64,000 nt of DNA from Bosea sp. (in: a-proteobacteria) (GCF_023953965.1 NZ_JAMLIX010000001.1:1426501-1490500); one strand, 5' to 3'. Counted from the first letter of the stretch, positions 28,996-38,115 are shown. Translations and numbers: made by a program. Notes: generated from the sequence alone by a model not told the origin.

Positions 28996-29460
28996 TCAGG
29001 CGGCGTCGACGGCGCGGGCGAGGTCGCGCCAGAGTAGCACGAGCCGGTCGAGCTCGGCGAGGTCGCCGGGCTCGAGCCTGCCCAGCGTGCTCGCGACGAA
29101 GTCGCGCTGCGTGGCGATGCCGGCCTCGGCGAGCCGGCGGCCTTCCGGCGTCAGGTGCATGGCGTAGGAGCGCCGGTCGCCGGCGATGGCGCGCCGCTCG
29201 ACCAGCCCCGCCTGGACCAGCCGGTCGACCAGCCCCGAGACGTTGCCCTTGGTGACGTAGAGCCGTTCGGCGAGCTCGCTCTGGCTGATGCCCTCCTGCT
29301 CGGTCAGGGTCGAGAGCAGGTCGAATTGCGGGATCGAGAGGCCGAGCCTGCGGATGCGCGCCGTCATCTGAATCAGCATGCGCTGGTGCAGCCGCATGAA
29401 GCGGAACCAGACCCGGTCCGGTTCCGCGGCGGCCTGCGGCATGGCTTTCGCTGTGGGCAT
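28996..29460 (-). CDS. MarR-family transcriptional regulator
   Basis: Winged-helix regulator of 154 residues. The HTH region is EQEGISQSELAERLYVTKGN, followed by VSGLVDRLVQAGLVERR and the wing with GDRRSYAMHLTPEGRRL, the standard MarR D-R-R wing motif. The ATG follows GGGGGAGCGCC. Placed before the aminotransferase gene on the same strand, it may control that gene and respond to an aromatic or amine ligand; no operator was identified. Confidence 0.9.
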   Translation of the reverse strand: MPTAKAMPQAAAEPDRVWFRFMRLHQRMLIQMTARIRRLGLSIPQFDLLSTLTEQEGISQSELAERLYVTKGNVSGLVDRLVQAGLVERRAIAGDRRSYAMHLTPEGRRLAEAGIATQRDFVASTLGRLEPGDLAELDRLVLLWRDLARAVDAA

Positions 29461-29568
29461 GGCGCTCCCCCCGCTCTCGAAAGATGAGACCTAAACCATC
29501 TCGCACGGGCAGGCGAGCATCCGATCGGCGGGCTTGCCTTGCGCGAGCCCGGCGGGCAGTGAGATGCG

Positions 29569-30345
29569 ATGCACCGCCGCCTGGTCTTCACGGAACCGGT
29601 TTCGCGCGCCGCCGTCTGGAGCCGGCGGCTGGCCTGGTTCTCCTGCGCGGTCTTGATGCTCTCGCTTCTGCTGGTGCGGCTCGGCGAGCCGAGCATCGAG
29701 GGGCTCGCCCCGGTCGCCGGCGCCTATGTCCTGGTGCTCGCGGCGCTCGGCCTCGCCATCCTCGCCTTCGTCCGCATCTGGCATTCGGGTCATCGCGGTG
29801 TCGGCATGGCGGCCGGCGCGCTCACGCTCTCGCTCGTCCTGCTCGTTCCGGCGGGCTTCGTCGCATTCAGGCTCGCGACGAGGCCGGCGCTCACCGATGT
29901 CTCGACCGATATCGACGATCCGCCGGCCTTCAGCCGCTCCCAAGCCGCGCTGACGGCCCGCGCCGGCCGGGTCCCGCCCGATCCCCCGCCCGAGAGCCGG
30001 CGCCTGCAGCGGCGGGCCTATCCCAAGGCCGTGCCGATCCTGCTCGAAGTGCCGGCGGAGGCCGCCTTCGACCTCGCCCGGCGGGCGGCGCGCGGGCTCG
30101 GCTGGCAGGTGCTGGAGACGGTGCGGCCCGGCGGACGCAGCGGCACGGGCCGTGTCGAGGCGATCGCGCGCGGCCGCATCCTGCGCTTCTCCGAGGACAT
30201 CACCATCCGCGTCAGGCCCCGCGTCGACGGCAGCCGCATCGACATCCGCTCGGCCTCGCGCCTCGGCAGCCACGATCTCGGCGCCAATGCGGCGCGGATC
30301 GCCGCCTTCGCCGACGAGATCGAGCTTTTGATGGACAGCCGCTGA
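29569..30345 (+). CDS. DUF1499 family membrane protein
   Basis: Protein of 258 residues with three N-terminal membrane helices (about residues 20-100) and a soluble C-terminal DUF1499 domain beginning near ALTDVSTDIDDPPAF and continuing through ILRFSEDITIRVRPRVDGSR. The biochemical role of the family is not established. It stands alone, ending 8 bp before the convergent MBL hydrolase gene. Confidence 0.8.
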   Translation: MHRRLVFTEPVSRAAVWSRRLAWFSCAVLMLSLLLVRLGEPSIEGLAPVAGAYVLVLAALGLAILAFVRIWHSGHRGVGMAAGALTLSLVLLVPAGFVAFRLATRPALTDVSTDIDDPPAFSRSQAALTARAGRVPPDPPPESRRLQRRAYPKAVPILLEVPAEAAFDLARRAARGLGWQVLETVRPGGRSGTGRVEAIARGRILRFSEDITIRVRPRVDGSRIDIRSASRLGSHDLGANAARIAAFADEIELLMDSR

Positions 30346-30353
30346 GGAGCGTC

Positions 30354-31268
30354 TCAGACGCGCCTGTAGCGGCTGGCGAGCGCCGGTATCGCGTCGCTGC
30401 AGGCGACGACGCCGCGCAGGACGAGGTCCTCGAGCTGGGCCAGCATCGACAGCGCCGCGGCCCGGTGCAGGGCCGGCGCCAGCCCCTGATAGATCACCGG
30501 CACCATGGCGGCGATCGTCTCGTCGCCGGCATCGAGCCGGTTCAGGATCGCCGCCTCGCGCTGGCGGCGATGCTGGACGAGGCCGCGCAGGAAACGCTGC
30601 GGCTCGGCGACGGGCCCGCCATGGCCCGGCCAGTAGCGGGCATGGGTAAGCCCGCGCAGCTTCTCGATCGAGGCCATATAGGCGGCCATCGAACCGTCGG
30701 GCGGGGCGACGATCGTGGTCGACCAGGCCATGACGTGGTCGCCGGAGAACAGCGTCTCTTCCGCGGCGAGCGTGAAGGCGAGGTGGTTGGCGGTGTGGCC
30801 GGGCGTCTCGACGGCGGCGAGGCTCCAGCCGGGGCCGGAGACCGTGTCGCCGTCGCCCATCGCCCAATCGGGCGCGAAGCCGGTATCGGCGGCGGCGTCG
30901 AGCACGCGGCCTTCGCCAGGCCCGAGCTCCCGGGAGGGGCGGTGCGGCCCGCAGCCCACCACCGTCGCGCCGGTCGCCGCTTTCACGGCCGGCACGGCGG
31001 GGGAATGGTCGCGATGGGTGTGGGTCACGACGATATGGCTGACCGTCTCGCCGCGGACGGCCGCCAGCAGCCGCTCGACATGGCCGGAATCGTCCGGGCC
31101 CGGATCGATGATCGCGACCGTGCCGTGGCCGACGATATAGGAGCAGGTGCCGGTGAAGGTCATCGGCCCGCCATTGCCGGCGATGATGCGGCGCACGAGC
31201 GGCGACAGCTCAGCCACCGCGCCGGGTGCCGTCGTCGCGCTCCTGTCGAATTCGATCGCGTCGTCCAT
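30354..31268 (-). CDS. MBL-fold metallo-hydrolase (LACTB2/glyoxalase II-like)
   Basis: Metallo-beta-lactamase-fold hydrolase of 304 residues. Metal motif THTHRDHSPA (HxHxDH), GHTANH, FSGDHVMAW and WPGHGGP follow in order, and the C-terminal ~80 residues form the winged-helix-like tail seen in LACTB2-type proteins. The start is ATG 31268; the frame continues open on the minus strand to 33707 through the antisense of the P450 gene, which is coincidental. It is divergent from the P450 gene with a 189-bp gap. Confidence 0.9.
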   Translation of the reverse strand: MDDAIEFDRSATTAPGAVAELSPLVRRIIAGNGGPMTFTGTCSYIVGHGTVAIIDPGPDDSGHVERLLAAVRGETVSHIVVTHTHRDHSPAVPAVKAATGATVVGCGPHRPSRELGPGEGRVLDAAADTGFAPDWAMGDGDTVSGPGWSLAAVETPGHTANHLAFTLAAEETLFSGDHVMAWSTTIVAPPDGSMAAYMASIEKLRGLTHARYWPGHGGPVAEPQRFLRGLVQHRRQREAAILNRLDAGDETIAAMVPVIYQGLAPALHRAAALSMLAQLEDLVLRGVVACSDAIPALASRYRRV

Positions 31269-31457
31269 CGCTTCCCGCCTCGGTGCGTTGCGCCCGTCTG
31301 GGCGGGCGAAGCCGTGCCATCCCGCGCCCGGGGATGCAAGAGCGGCCGCGCCCCGGCCGTGATTCAGCGGTGATGCTTGCGCCCGCGCAATGTCTGCGGC
31401 GGTGCGGGCGGCTAAGGAAGCGCTCGAGTCGCCGCCGGGTGCGAGGAATGCCTTCCG

Positions 31458-32618
31458 ATGTCCGCTTCGAAAGAGGTCGTTCCCGACTGGGACCCGCGAT
31501 CCGACGAGGTTCTCGCCGATCAGATCGCCGCCTATGACGGGATGCGCCGGCGCTGCCCGGTGGCCTACAGCGATTACCTCGGATGGTCGCTCCTGCGCCA
31601 TGACGACGTGGTGCGCGTGCTGGAGGACCATCGTCGCTTCAGCAGCGTCGTTTCCCGCCATCTGTCGGTGCCCAGCGGCATGGATCCGCCGCTGCACACG
31701 GCCTATCGCCGGCTGATCGAGCGCCAGTTCGCGCCCCGGCGCGTCGACGCCTTCGAGGCGCCCTGCCGCGCGATCTCGGTCGAGCTCGTATCGCGGCTCA
31801 GGCGCGGCGTCGCGATCGATCTCGTCGCGGAGCTGGCGCAGCTCTTCGCCGTGCGCGTGCAATGCGCCTTCCTCGGCTGGCCGGAAAGCCTGCACGAGCC
31901 GTTGCTGCACTGGGTGCGGCGCAATCACGAGGCGACGCTCGCCCGGGACACCGGGGCGATGGCCGAGATCGCGCTCGCCTTCGACGGCTATATCGGCGAG
32001 CTGCTCCAGGCGAGGCGCGATGCGGGCGCGGCGGCGCCGGACGACGCCACCACCGATCTCCTGCGCGAGACGGTCGACGGCAGGCCGCTCGGCCAGGAGG
32101 AGATCGTCTCGATCCTGCGCAACTGGACCGTCGGCGAATTGGGCACGATCACGGCCTGCGTCGGCATATTGGCTCATTATCTCGGCGAGCATCCCGCGCT
32201 TCAGCAGCGCTTGCGCGAGGATCCCGATCTCCTGCCGGCCGCGATCGACGAAATCCTGCGGCTGCACGCCCCGCTGATCGCCAACCGGCGGATCGCCACC
32301 ATGGCCGTCGAGATCGGCGGCCGCCGGATCGAGGCGGGCGAGCGGATCTCGCTGATCTGGGCTTCGGCAAACCGCGACGAGGCCGTGTTCGGCGACCCGG
32401 ACGCATTCCGCCTCGACCGCGATCCTGAGCAGAACCTCCTCTATGGGCGCGGCATCCATGTCTGCCCCGGCGCTGGGCTCGCCCGGCTGGAGCTGCGCGT
32501 GGTGATGGAGGAGCTCCTGAAGGAAACGCGCGAGATCGCGCTCGTCCCCGGATGGGCGCCCGTGCGCGCGATCTATCCGGCGAGCGGCTTTTCGGTCCTG
32601 CCGATGCGGGTCGTCTAG
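31458..32618 (+). CDS. Cytochrome P450
   Basis: Soluble bacterial heme monooxygenase of 386 residues. Heme-ligand loop YGRGIHVCPGAGLAR with Cys336, ExxR in DEILRL, and the I-helix segment NWTVGELGTITACV with Thr230. The acidic residue normally just before that threonine is replaced by Gly, which can alter proton delivery. No ferredoxin or reductase gene is adjacent, so the electron donor must be encoded elsewhere. It overlaps the convergent transporter gene by 4 bp. The substrate is unknown. Confidence 0.92.
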   Translation: MSASKEVVPDWDPRSDEVLADQIAAYDGMRRRCPVAYSDYLGWSLLRHDDVVRVLEDHRRFSSVVSRHLSVPSGMDPPLHTAYRRLIERQFAPRRVDAFEAPCRAISVELVSRLRRGVAIDLVAELAQLFAVRVQCAFLGWPESLHEPLLHWVRRNHEATLARDTGAMAEIALAFDGYIGELLQARRDAGAAAPDDATTDLLRETVDGRPLGQEEIVSILRNWTVGELGTITACVGILAHYLGEHPALQQRLREDPDLLPAAIDEILRLHAPLIANRRIATMAVEIGGRRIEAGERISLIWASANRDEAVFGDPDAFRLDRDPEQNLLYGRGIHVCPGAGLARLELRVVMEELLKETREIALVPGWAPVRAIYPASGFSVLPMRVV

Positions 32619-33697
32619 CTCAGCCGGCTTCTGACCAGCGTGCGGACCATGCCGATGAAGGTGATCGCCCAGGCGGTGAGGGCGATCCAGAGGAAGGCGC
32701 GCGGCAGCGGCGACAGGAAGCCGAACTCCATGGCGTGATCGAGCTGCCAGGTGCTGGCGGCATACATGCCGAGCGGGAACACCGCCCCCCAGTACAGCGG
32801 GTCGTATTCGAAGGGGAAGCGCTCGAAACCATGGCGCCAGATCCCGAGCAGGAGCAGCATCGGGATCCACCATGTCCCGGTCGCCCAGTAGAAAACCGTG
32901 AAGCCCTTCAGGAACGGCAGGAGCGACATCAGGTAGGGCGCCTGCGGCGCGTTGAGGATCAGGAGCGAGCCGGCCAGCGTCGAGATCGCCATGGCGCCCA
33001 TGTTGATCCAGTAGGGCGGCGCGAGATCGCTCGGCAAGAAGCGGAAGAAGGCGTAGCGGTAGAAGATCAGCGACATCATCCAGATGTAGAGCATGCCGCC
33101 CCACAGCCACATCGACAGGGACAGCAGATTGAGCTCCAGGCGGTAGGGCTGGCCAAGGCGCGCCGCCAGCAGCGCGCTCGACACCGACAAGGCCTGCGTC
33201 GCCACCACCGCGAGCAGCCAGCTTCCGCTGATGCCCTCGTCGAGCGGCGGCTTCTCCCGCTTGACGGTGAAAGCGGTGAAGATCGTATAAGTCAGGCAGA
33301 ACCACAGAAGCAGGGCGAGGAGCCACAGGACCGCGCCGGCCGCGACGTTCTCCCGCAGCACCATGAACTGGCTCGCCAGGACGCCGGTCCCGGCCACCGC
33401 CGTGAAATAACCCGGCCCGGTGCGATGGGCGACCATGTCGCCGAAGAACCGCCCCGGATAGCGAAAGGCCCGCAGCGCGTACAAGCAGCACAGAACCAGA
33501 TATTGGGCGATGTTCAGATAGAACAGGACGAAGGCCAGGCTCGCATGCCCCATCATGAAGGCGGCCAGCGAGACGATGCCGGTGGCCATGACCAGCCCGA
33601 AATAGGCGGGCGACAGATCGGCGAGCGGCGTGCCGGACCGTGCCGGGCGGGAGGGGCTGCTGCCGGTTACCATGGTCTTCGTCTCCGGCCGAAACAC
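32615..33697 (-). CDS. TDT/SLAC1-family transporter (tellurite resistance/C4-dicarboxylate type)
   Basis: Polytopic inner-membrane protein of 360 residues with about ten helices. N-terminal DLSPAYFGLVMATGIVSLAA is a TDT hallmark, and FERFPFEYDPLYWGAVFPLG with MYAASTWQL is typical of the bacterial branch annotated as tellurite-resistance/dicarboxylate transporters. The substrate, probably an anion, is not readable. It follows the DUF2478 gene by 28 bp on the same strand. Confidence 0.88.
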   Translation of the reverse strand: MFRPETKTMVTGSSPSRPARSGTPLADLSPAYFGLVMATGIVSLAAFMMGHASLAFVLFYLNIAQYLVLCCLYALRAFRYPGRFFGDMVAHRTGPGYFTAVAGTGVLASQFMVLRENVAAGAVLWLLALLLWFCLTYTIFTAFTVKREKPPLDEGISGSWLLAVVATQALSVSSALLAARLGQPYRLELNLLSLSMWLWGGMLYIWMMSLIFYRYAFFRFLPSDLAPPYWINMGAMAISTLAGSLLILNAPQAPYLMSLLPFLKGFTVFYWATGTWWIPMLLLLGIWRHGFERFPFEYDPLYWGAVFPLGMYAASTWQLDHAMEFGFLSPLPRAFLWIALTAWAITFIGMVRTLVRSRLS

Positions 33698-33725
33698 TTG
33701 CCGTCACTGGAAAAAGCCGGTGCCG

Positions 33726-34241
33726 CTAGGCAGCGGGCACCCTGGTCGCGTCCCACCAGGACTGGATCGCGGCCTCGTCGGGCTCGAGCCAGCGGGCGGC
33801 CGGCGCCCAGGCCCGCAAGGCCTCGGCATGCCGGGAGGAAACCGTGGTCAGCACCGGCGTTCCGGCGCTGGCCGAGGCGGAAAAGCATCGCCACAGGCCC
33901 TGCTGCATCGCCTCCAGCTTCCCGAACTTGCTGAGAACGACGATGTCGGCGGATGCCGTCCGGGGCAGCAGCGCGTCGCAGGCCCTTTCCATGCCGCCGG
34001 CATCGAGATGGCAGGTGGTTCCCGGCGGCGGGGCCTCGCGCTGGATCGAGAAGCGCTCGCCCGTCGTCAGGTCGCGCAGATAGGCGGCGCTGCACACCCC
34101 CTCGCCGTCATGGCCTTCGGCGAGGAGCCCGGCGAGCCGTATCCCGGCCTGTCGCCATCGGCCCGCGGCGGCGGAAAGCAGGGCTTGCAGATCCTGACCG
34201 TCGCGACTGGCGATCACGGCTATGGCGCTCGTTTCGCTCAT
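33726..34241 (-). CDS. DUF2478 family protein
   Basis: Protein of 171 residues starting at ATG 34241 (MSETSAIAVIASRDGQD). The domain signature VVLSKFGKLEA and the P-loop-like alpha/beta pattern fit DUF2478, a family often found near molybdate or metal-related genes; its function is not established. It has Cys in VCSAAYLRD and TCHLDAGG, as in relatives. Probable two-gene operon with the TDT transporter. Confidence 0.8.
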   Translation of the reverse strand: MSETSAIAVIASRDGQDLQALLSAAAGRWRQAGIRLAGLLAEGHDGEGVCSAAYLRDLTTGERFSIQREAPPPGTTCHLDAGGMERACDALLPRTASADIVVLSKFGKLEAMQQGLWRCFSASASAGTPVLTTVSSRHAEALRAWAPAARWLEPDEAAIQSWWDATRVPAA

Positions 34242-34414
34242 GCGCGCGATCATAGCACAGCGGGCGGCGGCTTCCATCGCCGCGTTGCCGCCGCCGCCCG
34301 GCCCATGACGGTGGCCTGCGCTGGCCTTGCTGATCCATTCCGGAAAAGAGGGCCTATCGTTTTCGGCCTGGATCCGTTATGTGGCGGTTCGAGGCGCGTT
34401 GGGTTTCGACGTTC

Positions 34415-34490
<76 letters not shown>

Positions 34491-34491
<1 letters not shown>

Positions 34492-34530
34492 ACGGCGCCG
34501 TCGCCCGCCCGTCACTCCAGCGGCGCCGTT
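34491..34530 (+). terminator. Possible terminator hairpin after tRNA-Arg, overlapping the end of ribB
   Basis: AACGGCGCC (34491-34499) pairs perfectly with GGCGCCGTT (34522-34530), followed by TC. The 22-nt loop is long and the T run is short, and the right arm lies within the 3' coding end of the convergent ribB-like gene. It could end tRNA transcription. Confidence 0.35.
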
Positions 34531-35795
34531 TCGGCGATCTCGATGCCGAAGCCGCTCAAGCCGACATAGGAGCGCGGCGAGGACGCCAGATTGACGATCG
34601 AGGCGACGCCGAGATCGCGCAGGATCTGCGCGCCCAAGCCCACCTCGCGCCATTGCCGGCTGCGCAGCGCGTCGGAATCCTCGTCCTCCTCGACCGCCTT
34701 GATCGGCACGCCGGCGCTGCCGTCGCGCAGATAGACCAGCACGCCGCGCCCCTCCTGCTGGAAGCGCCTGAGCGCGCATTGGATCGTGCCGGCGCCGCCC
34801 AGCACGTCGGCGACCACATCAGCCCGGTGCAGCCGCGCCGGCACCTTCTCGCCGTCGCCGATCCTGCCCATCACGAAGGCGAAGTGCTGCGTGTCCTCGA
34901 AGGGGGTGACGTAGACATGGCCGGTCATCTCGCCGAATGCGGTCCTGACCGGGAAGGAATGCACGCGCTCGACCAGCTTCTCGCGCGACTGGCGATAGGC
35001 GATGAGCTCGGCGACGGTGATCTGCTTCAGCCCGTGCTTGCCGGCGAAGGCGGTGATCTGCGCGCCCTTCATCACCGTGCCGTCGTCATTGGCGAGCTCG
35101 CAGATGACGCCGACCGGCGGCAGATCGGCGAGCCGGCACAGATCGACCGCCGCCTCGGTATGGCCGGAGCGCATCAGGACGCCGCCATCCTTGGCGATCA
35201 GCGGGAAGACATGGCCGGGGCGGACGAAATCGCCGGCGCCCATATTGCCGTTGGCGAGCGCGCGCACGGTGTTGGTGCGCTGCTCGGCCGAGATGCCGGT
35301 GGTCAGCCCGTGCTTGACGTCGACCGTGATGGTGAAGGCGGTGCCGAGCGGCGCGTCGTTCGACGAGACCATCGGGTCGAGCCTGAGGCGCCGGGCCTCG
35401 CCCGCCGTCAGCGGCGCGCAGACGATGCCGCAGGTGTTGCGGATGATGAAGGCCATCTTCTCCGGCGTGCACAGCGAGGCGGCGACGATGAGATCGCCTT
35501 CGTTCTCGCGGTCGTCGTCGTCGGTGACGATGACGATCTCGCCGCGGGCGAAGGCTTCGATGGCGTCGGTGACGATATTGGACATGGCAGCCTCGCGCGG
35601 CCCGATGAGGCCGAGGAAATCATTGGGGGTGACGGCGCCGCCGGTCGAGGCGGCGATGCGCTCGGCGCTTTCGCGGGAGATCCAGGCGGCGGGATCGTTG
35701 CACAGCGCGGTCACGCTGGCCGGCGACAGGCCGACCTGTTTCGCGAAGGCGCTGCGCGCGATCTTGTTCTGCCGGAGCCAGGCGTCGAGCTTCAT
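34512..35795 (-). CDS. ribB: 3,4-dihydroxy-2-butanone 4-phosphate synthase with N-terminal HTH and degenerate GTP cyclohydrolase II domain
   Basis: Riboflavin-pathway enzyme of 427 residues making the four-carbon unit from ribulose 5-phosphate. Residues 1-65 look like an XRE-type HTH (AWLRQNKIARSAFAKQVGLS, ASVTALCNDPAAW). The DHBP synthase domain starts at Met71 (MSNIVTDAIEAF), with DDDDRENEGDLIVAAS and VLMRSGHTEAAVDLCRLA. Residues ~285-427 align to GTP cyclohydrolase II but have lost the zinc cysteines (the usual R-C-D-C is TIQCAL) and the EGRGIGL catalytic loop (here GSAGVPI), so that half is probably inactive, as in RibBX-type proteins. ATG 71 is an alternative start that would omit the HTH. 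The aroC gene lies 82 bp upstream on the same strand. Confidence 0.9.
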   Translation of the reverse strand: MKLDAWLRQNKIARSAFAKQVGLSPASVTALCNDPAAWISRESAERIAASTGGAVTPNDFLGLIGPREAAMSNIVTDAIEAFARGEIVIVTDDDDRENEGDLIVAASLCTPEKMAFIIRNTCGIVCAPLTAGEARRLRLDPMVSSNDAPLGTAFTITVDVKHGLTTGISAEQRTNTVRALANGNMGAGDFVRPGHVFPLIAKDGGVLMRSGHTEAAVDLCRLADLPPVGVICELANDDGTVMKGAQITAFAGKHGLKQITVAELIAYRQSREKLVERVHSFPVRTAFGEMTGHVYVTPFEDTQHFAFVMGRIGDGEKVPARLHRADVVADVLGGAGTIQCALRRFQQEGRGVLVYLRDGSAGVPIKAVEEDEDSDALRSRQWREVGLGAQILRDLGVASIVNLASSPRSYVGLSGFGIEIAETAPLE

Positions 35796-35877
35796 GCGCA
35801 GAAGCTAACCCGGCGCAACTTCATCCGCAATGAACGAGATCTGCATTTTCAGTATTGCTGAAATGCAATGACCGCCA

Positions 35878-36996
35878 TCACTCCTGGAACGGCCAGCGCG
35901 GCTCGACCACGCCGACCTGCGCGCGATGGCGCAGATACTGGTCCGCCAGGACGCAGGCGACCATCGCCTCGCCGACCGGCACGGCGCGGATGCCGACGCA
36001 GGGGTCGTGCCGCCCCTTGGTGAACATCTCCGCCTCGCCGCCGCTGCGCGTCACCGTCGCGCGCGGCTTCAGGATCGAGGAGGTCGGCTTCACCGCGAAG
36101 CGGGCGACGATCGGCTGGCCGGTCGAGATGCCGCCGAGGATGCCGCCGGCATGGTTGGAGAGGAAGAGCGGGCGCCCGTCATTGCCGGCGCGCATCTCGT
36201 CGGCGTTCTCCTCGCCGGAGAGTTCGGCCGCGCCGAAGCCTTCGCCGATCTCGACGCCCTTCACCGCGTTGATGCTCATCAGCGCCGCGGCGATCTCGGC
36301 ATCGAGCTTGCCGTAGATCGGCGCGCCCAGCCCCGGCGGCACATTCTCCGCGACGATCTCGAGCACCGCCCCGATCGAGGAGCCGGATTTGCGGATGCCG
36401 TCGAGATAATCGGCGAAGAAGGCGGCCGCCTTCGCATCCGGGCAGAAGAAGGGGTTGCGCGCGACCTCCTCCCAGTCCCAGTTGGCACGGTCGATCCTGT
36501 GCGGGCCGATCTGGACCAGCGCGCCGCGCACGATGAGGCCGGGCACGACCTTGCGGGCGATGGCGCCGGCGGCGACGCGCATCGCCGTCTCGCGGGCCGA
36601 GGAGCGGCCGCCGCCGCGATAGTCGCGGATGCCGTATTTCACGTCGTAGGTGTAGTCGGCGTGGCCCGGCCGGTATTTGTCCTTGATCTCCGAATAATCC
36701 TTCGAGCGCTGGTCGACATTGTCGATCATCAGGCCGATCGAAGTGCCCGTCGTCACTTGCACGCCGTCGCCCGCGCGGGCGAAGACGCCGGAGACGATGC
36801 GGACCTCATCCGGCTCCTGGCGCTGCGTGGTGAAGCGCGACTGGCCCGGCCGGCGCCGGTCGAGATCGCCCTGGATGTCGGCCTCGGTCAGCGGGATCAG
36901 CGGCGGGCAGCCGTCGACGACGCAGCCGATGGCGGGCCCGTGGCTCTCGCCGAAGGTGGTGACGCGGAAGAAATGGCCGAAGCTGTTGTGCGACAT
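35878..36996 (-). CDS. aroC: Chorismate synthase
   Basis: Last enzyme of the shikimate pathway, 372 residues, converting EPSP to chorismate with reduced FMN. It starts at ATG 36996 (MSHNSFGHFFRVTTFGESHG, the conserved N-terminus) and carries RRRPGQSRFTTQRQEPD, DYRGGGRSSARETAMRVAAG and the C-terminal HDPCVGIRAVPVGEAM. An in-frame upstream extension to 37080 lacks conservation. Probably cotranscribed with the ribB-like gene. Confidence 0.97.
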   Translation of the reverse strand: MSHNSFGHFFRVTTFGESHGPAIGCVVDGCPPLIPLTEADIQGDLDRRRPGQSRFTTQRQEPDEVRIVSGVFARAGDGVQVTTGTSIGLMIDNVDQRSKDYSEIKDKYRPGHADYTYDVKYGIRDYRGGGRSSARETAMRVAAGAIARKVVPGLIVRGALVQIGPHRIDRANWDWEEVARNPFFCPDAKAAAFFADYLDGIRKSGSSIGAVLEIVAENVPPGLGAPIYGKLDAEIAAALMSINAVKGVEIGEGFGAAELSGEENADEMRAGNDGRPLFLSNHAGGILGGISTGQPIVARFAVKPTSSILKPRATVTRSGGEAEMFTKGRHDPCVGIRAVPVGEAMVACVLADQYLRHRAQVGVVEPRWPFQE

Positions 36997-37350
36997 GGGA
37001 GCCCGATAGGTTTGCCGACAGCCTCTAAGCCAGATCAGCGTGCGGCGAAACCCCGCGCGCCGCGCGACAGCGATTGACAAGGCGAGGTTCCGCCGGTTTC
37101 AAACGCGTCATGAGCCGCCGGACGCCAAGCCCCTCGCGCTCCTGGCGCCCCGGGAGCCCCATCATCGCGGGACTTTAGCCCCGGGTCGCCCGGCAGGGCG
37201 GCTTCGGGGTCGATCCGGCTTCCGGCCAGCCTGCGCCCCTGCGGCGGCGAGCCACGCGTTTTCCGATAGCGACCGGGCTTCGACAGTAAAGCCCCCGCCG
37301 CCCGAACAGGGGGCGCCCTTCGCGGCGCCGCGACCACGGCCAGACCCATC
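36997..37350. other. 354-bp divergent intergenic region between aroC and the pseudouridine synthase gene
   Basis: No convincing gene is present; the short frames are antisense or proline-arginine-rich noise. A TTGACA at 37074-37079 faces plus, but the sequence 17 bp downstream (TTTCAA) is a poor -10. The region must contain promoters for both divergent genes, but I could not place them. Confidence 0.5.
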
Positions 37351-38112
37351 ATGAGATTTTCCGGCGGGCGTCCCGCCCCTGCGCCGACGACGACCGTCAG
37401 CCTCGCACGGGTGCTTTCCAAGCTCGGCTACTGCTCGCGCACGCAGGCGGAGAAGCTGGTGCGCGAGGGGCGCGTCGCGGTCGATGGCCGCGCCGTGCTC
37501 CATCCCGAGCTGCGCATCGATCCGAAGCGGGCGAGGATCTCGGTCGACGGCCAGCCGGTTTCGGCGGCACGTCGCATCTATCTGATGCTCAACAAGCCGC
37601 GCGGCATGGTGACGACGGCGAGCGACCCGGAGGGGCGCAAGACCGTCTATGCCTGCCTGGAGGGGCTCAAGCTGCCGCATCTCGCCCCGGTCGGGCGCCT
37701 CGACATGGCGAGCGAGGGCCTGCTGCTGATGACCAACGACACCCGCTGGGCGCAGCGCATCCTCGATCCGGCCTCAGGCGTCGACAAGACCTATCACGTC
37801 CAGATCGACCGGGTGCCGGACGAGACCTTCATGGCGAGGCTGCGGCAAGGCGCCATCGATGAGGGCGAGGTGCTGTCGATCCGCTCGGCCAGCCTGCTGC
37901 GCGCCGGGGAGCGCAACGCCTGGGTCGAGATGGTGATCGACGAGGGCCGCAACCGGCAGGTCCGGCGGATCGTCGAGGCGGCGGGCGCCGAGGTGCTGCG
38001 CCTCGTCAGGGTCCGGATCGGCGGGCTCGAGCTGGGCGAGCTCGCCAAGGGCGACGTCCGCGAGCTGGATCCCGAGGAGACCGCGCTGCCGCTCGTCGGC
38101 CATGAAGGCTGA
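37351..38112 (+). CDS. RsuA/RluB-family 16S/23S rRNA pseudouridine synthase
   Basis: RNA-modifying enzyme of 253 residues. N-terminal S4 RNA-binding domain (about 15-75: LARVLSKLGYCSRTQAEKLV) and a catalytic domain with YLMLNKPRGMVTT and VGRLDMASEGLLLMTND, whose Asp in GRLD is the nucleophile. DEGRNRQVRRI is also typical of this group. Whether the target is 16S or 23S rRNA cannot be decided here. It ends 3 bp before the convergent NRPS gene. Confidence 0.92.
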   Translation: MRFSGGRPAPAPTTTVSLARVLSKLGYCSRTQAEKLVREGRVAVDGRAVLHPELRIDPKRARISVDGQPVSAARRIYLMLNKPRGMVTTASDPEGRKTVYACLEGLKLPHLAPVGRLDMASEGLLLMTNDTRWAQRILDPASGVDKTYHVQIDRVPDETFMARLRQGAIDEGEVLSIRSASLLRAGERNAWVEMVIDEGRNRQVRRIVEAAGAEVLRLVRVRIGGLELGELAKGDVRELDPEETALPLVGHEG

Positions 38113-38115
38113 GCG

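Noticed and set aside
31269..33707. Apparent N-terminal extension of the MBL hydrolase to an 1117-residue protein
   Set aside because: The extension is antisense to the P450 gene and lacks domain character; the MBL fold starts cleanly at ATG 31268.
37074..37102. Promoter with TTGACA upstream of the pseudouridine synthase gene
   Set aside because: The -10 position reads TTTCAA at 17-bp spacing, and the distance to the gene is about 250 bp.
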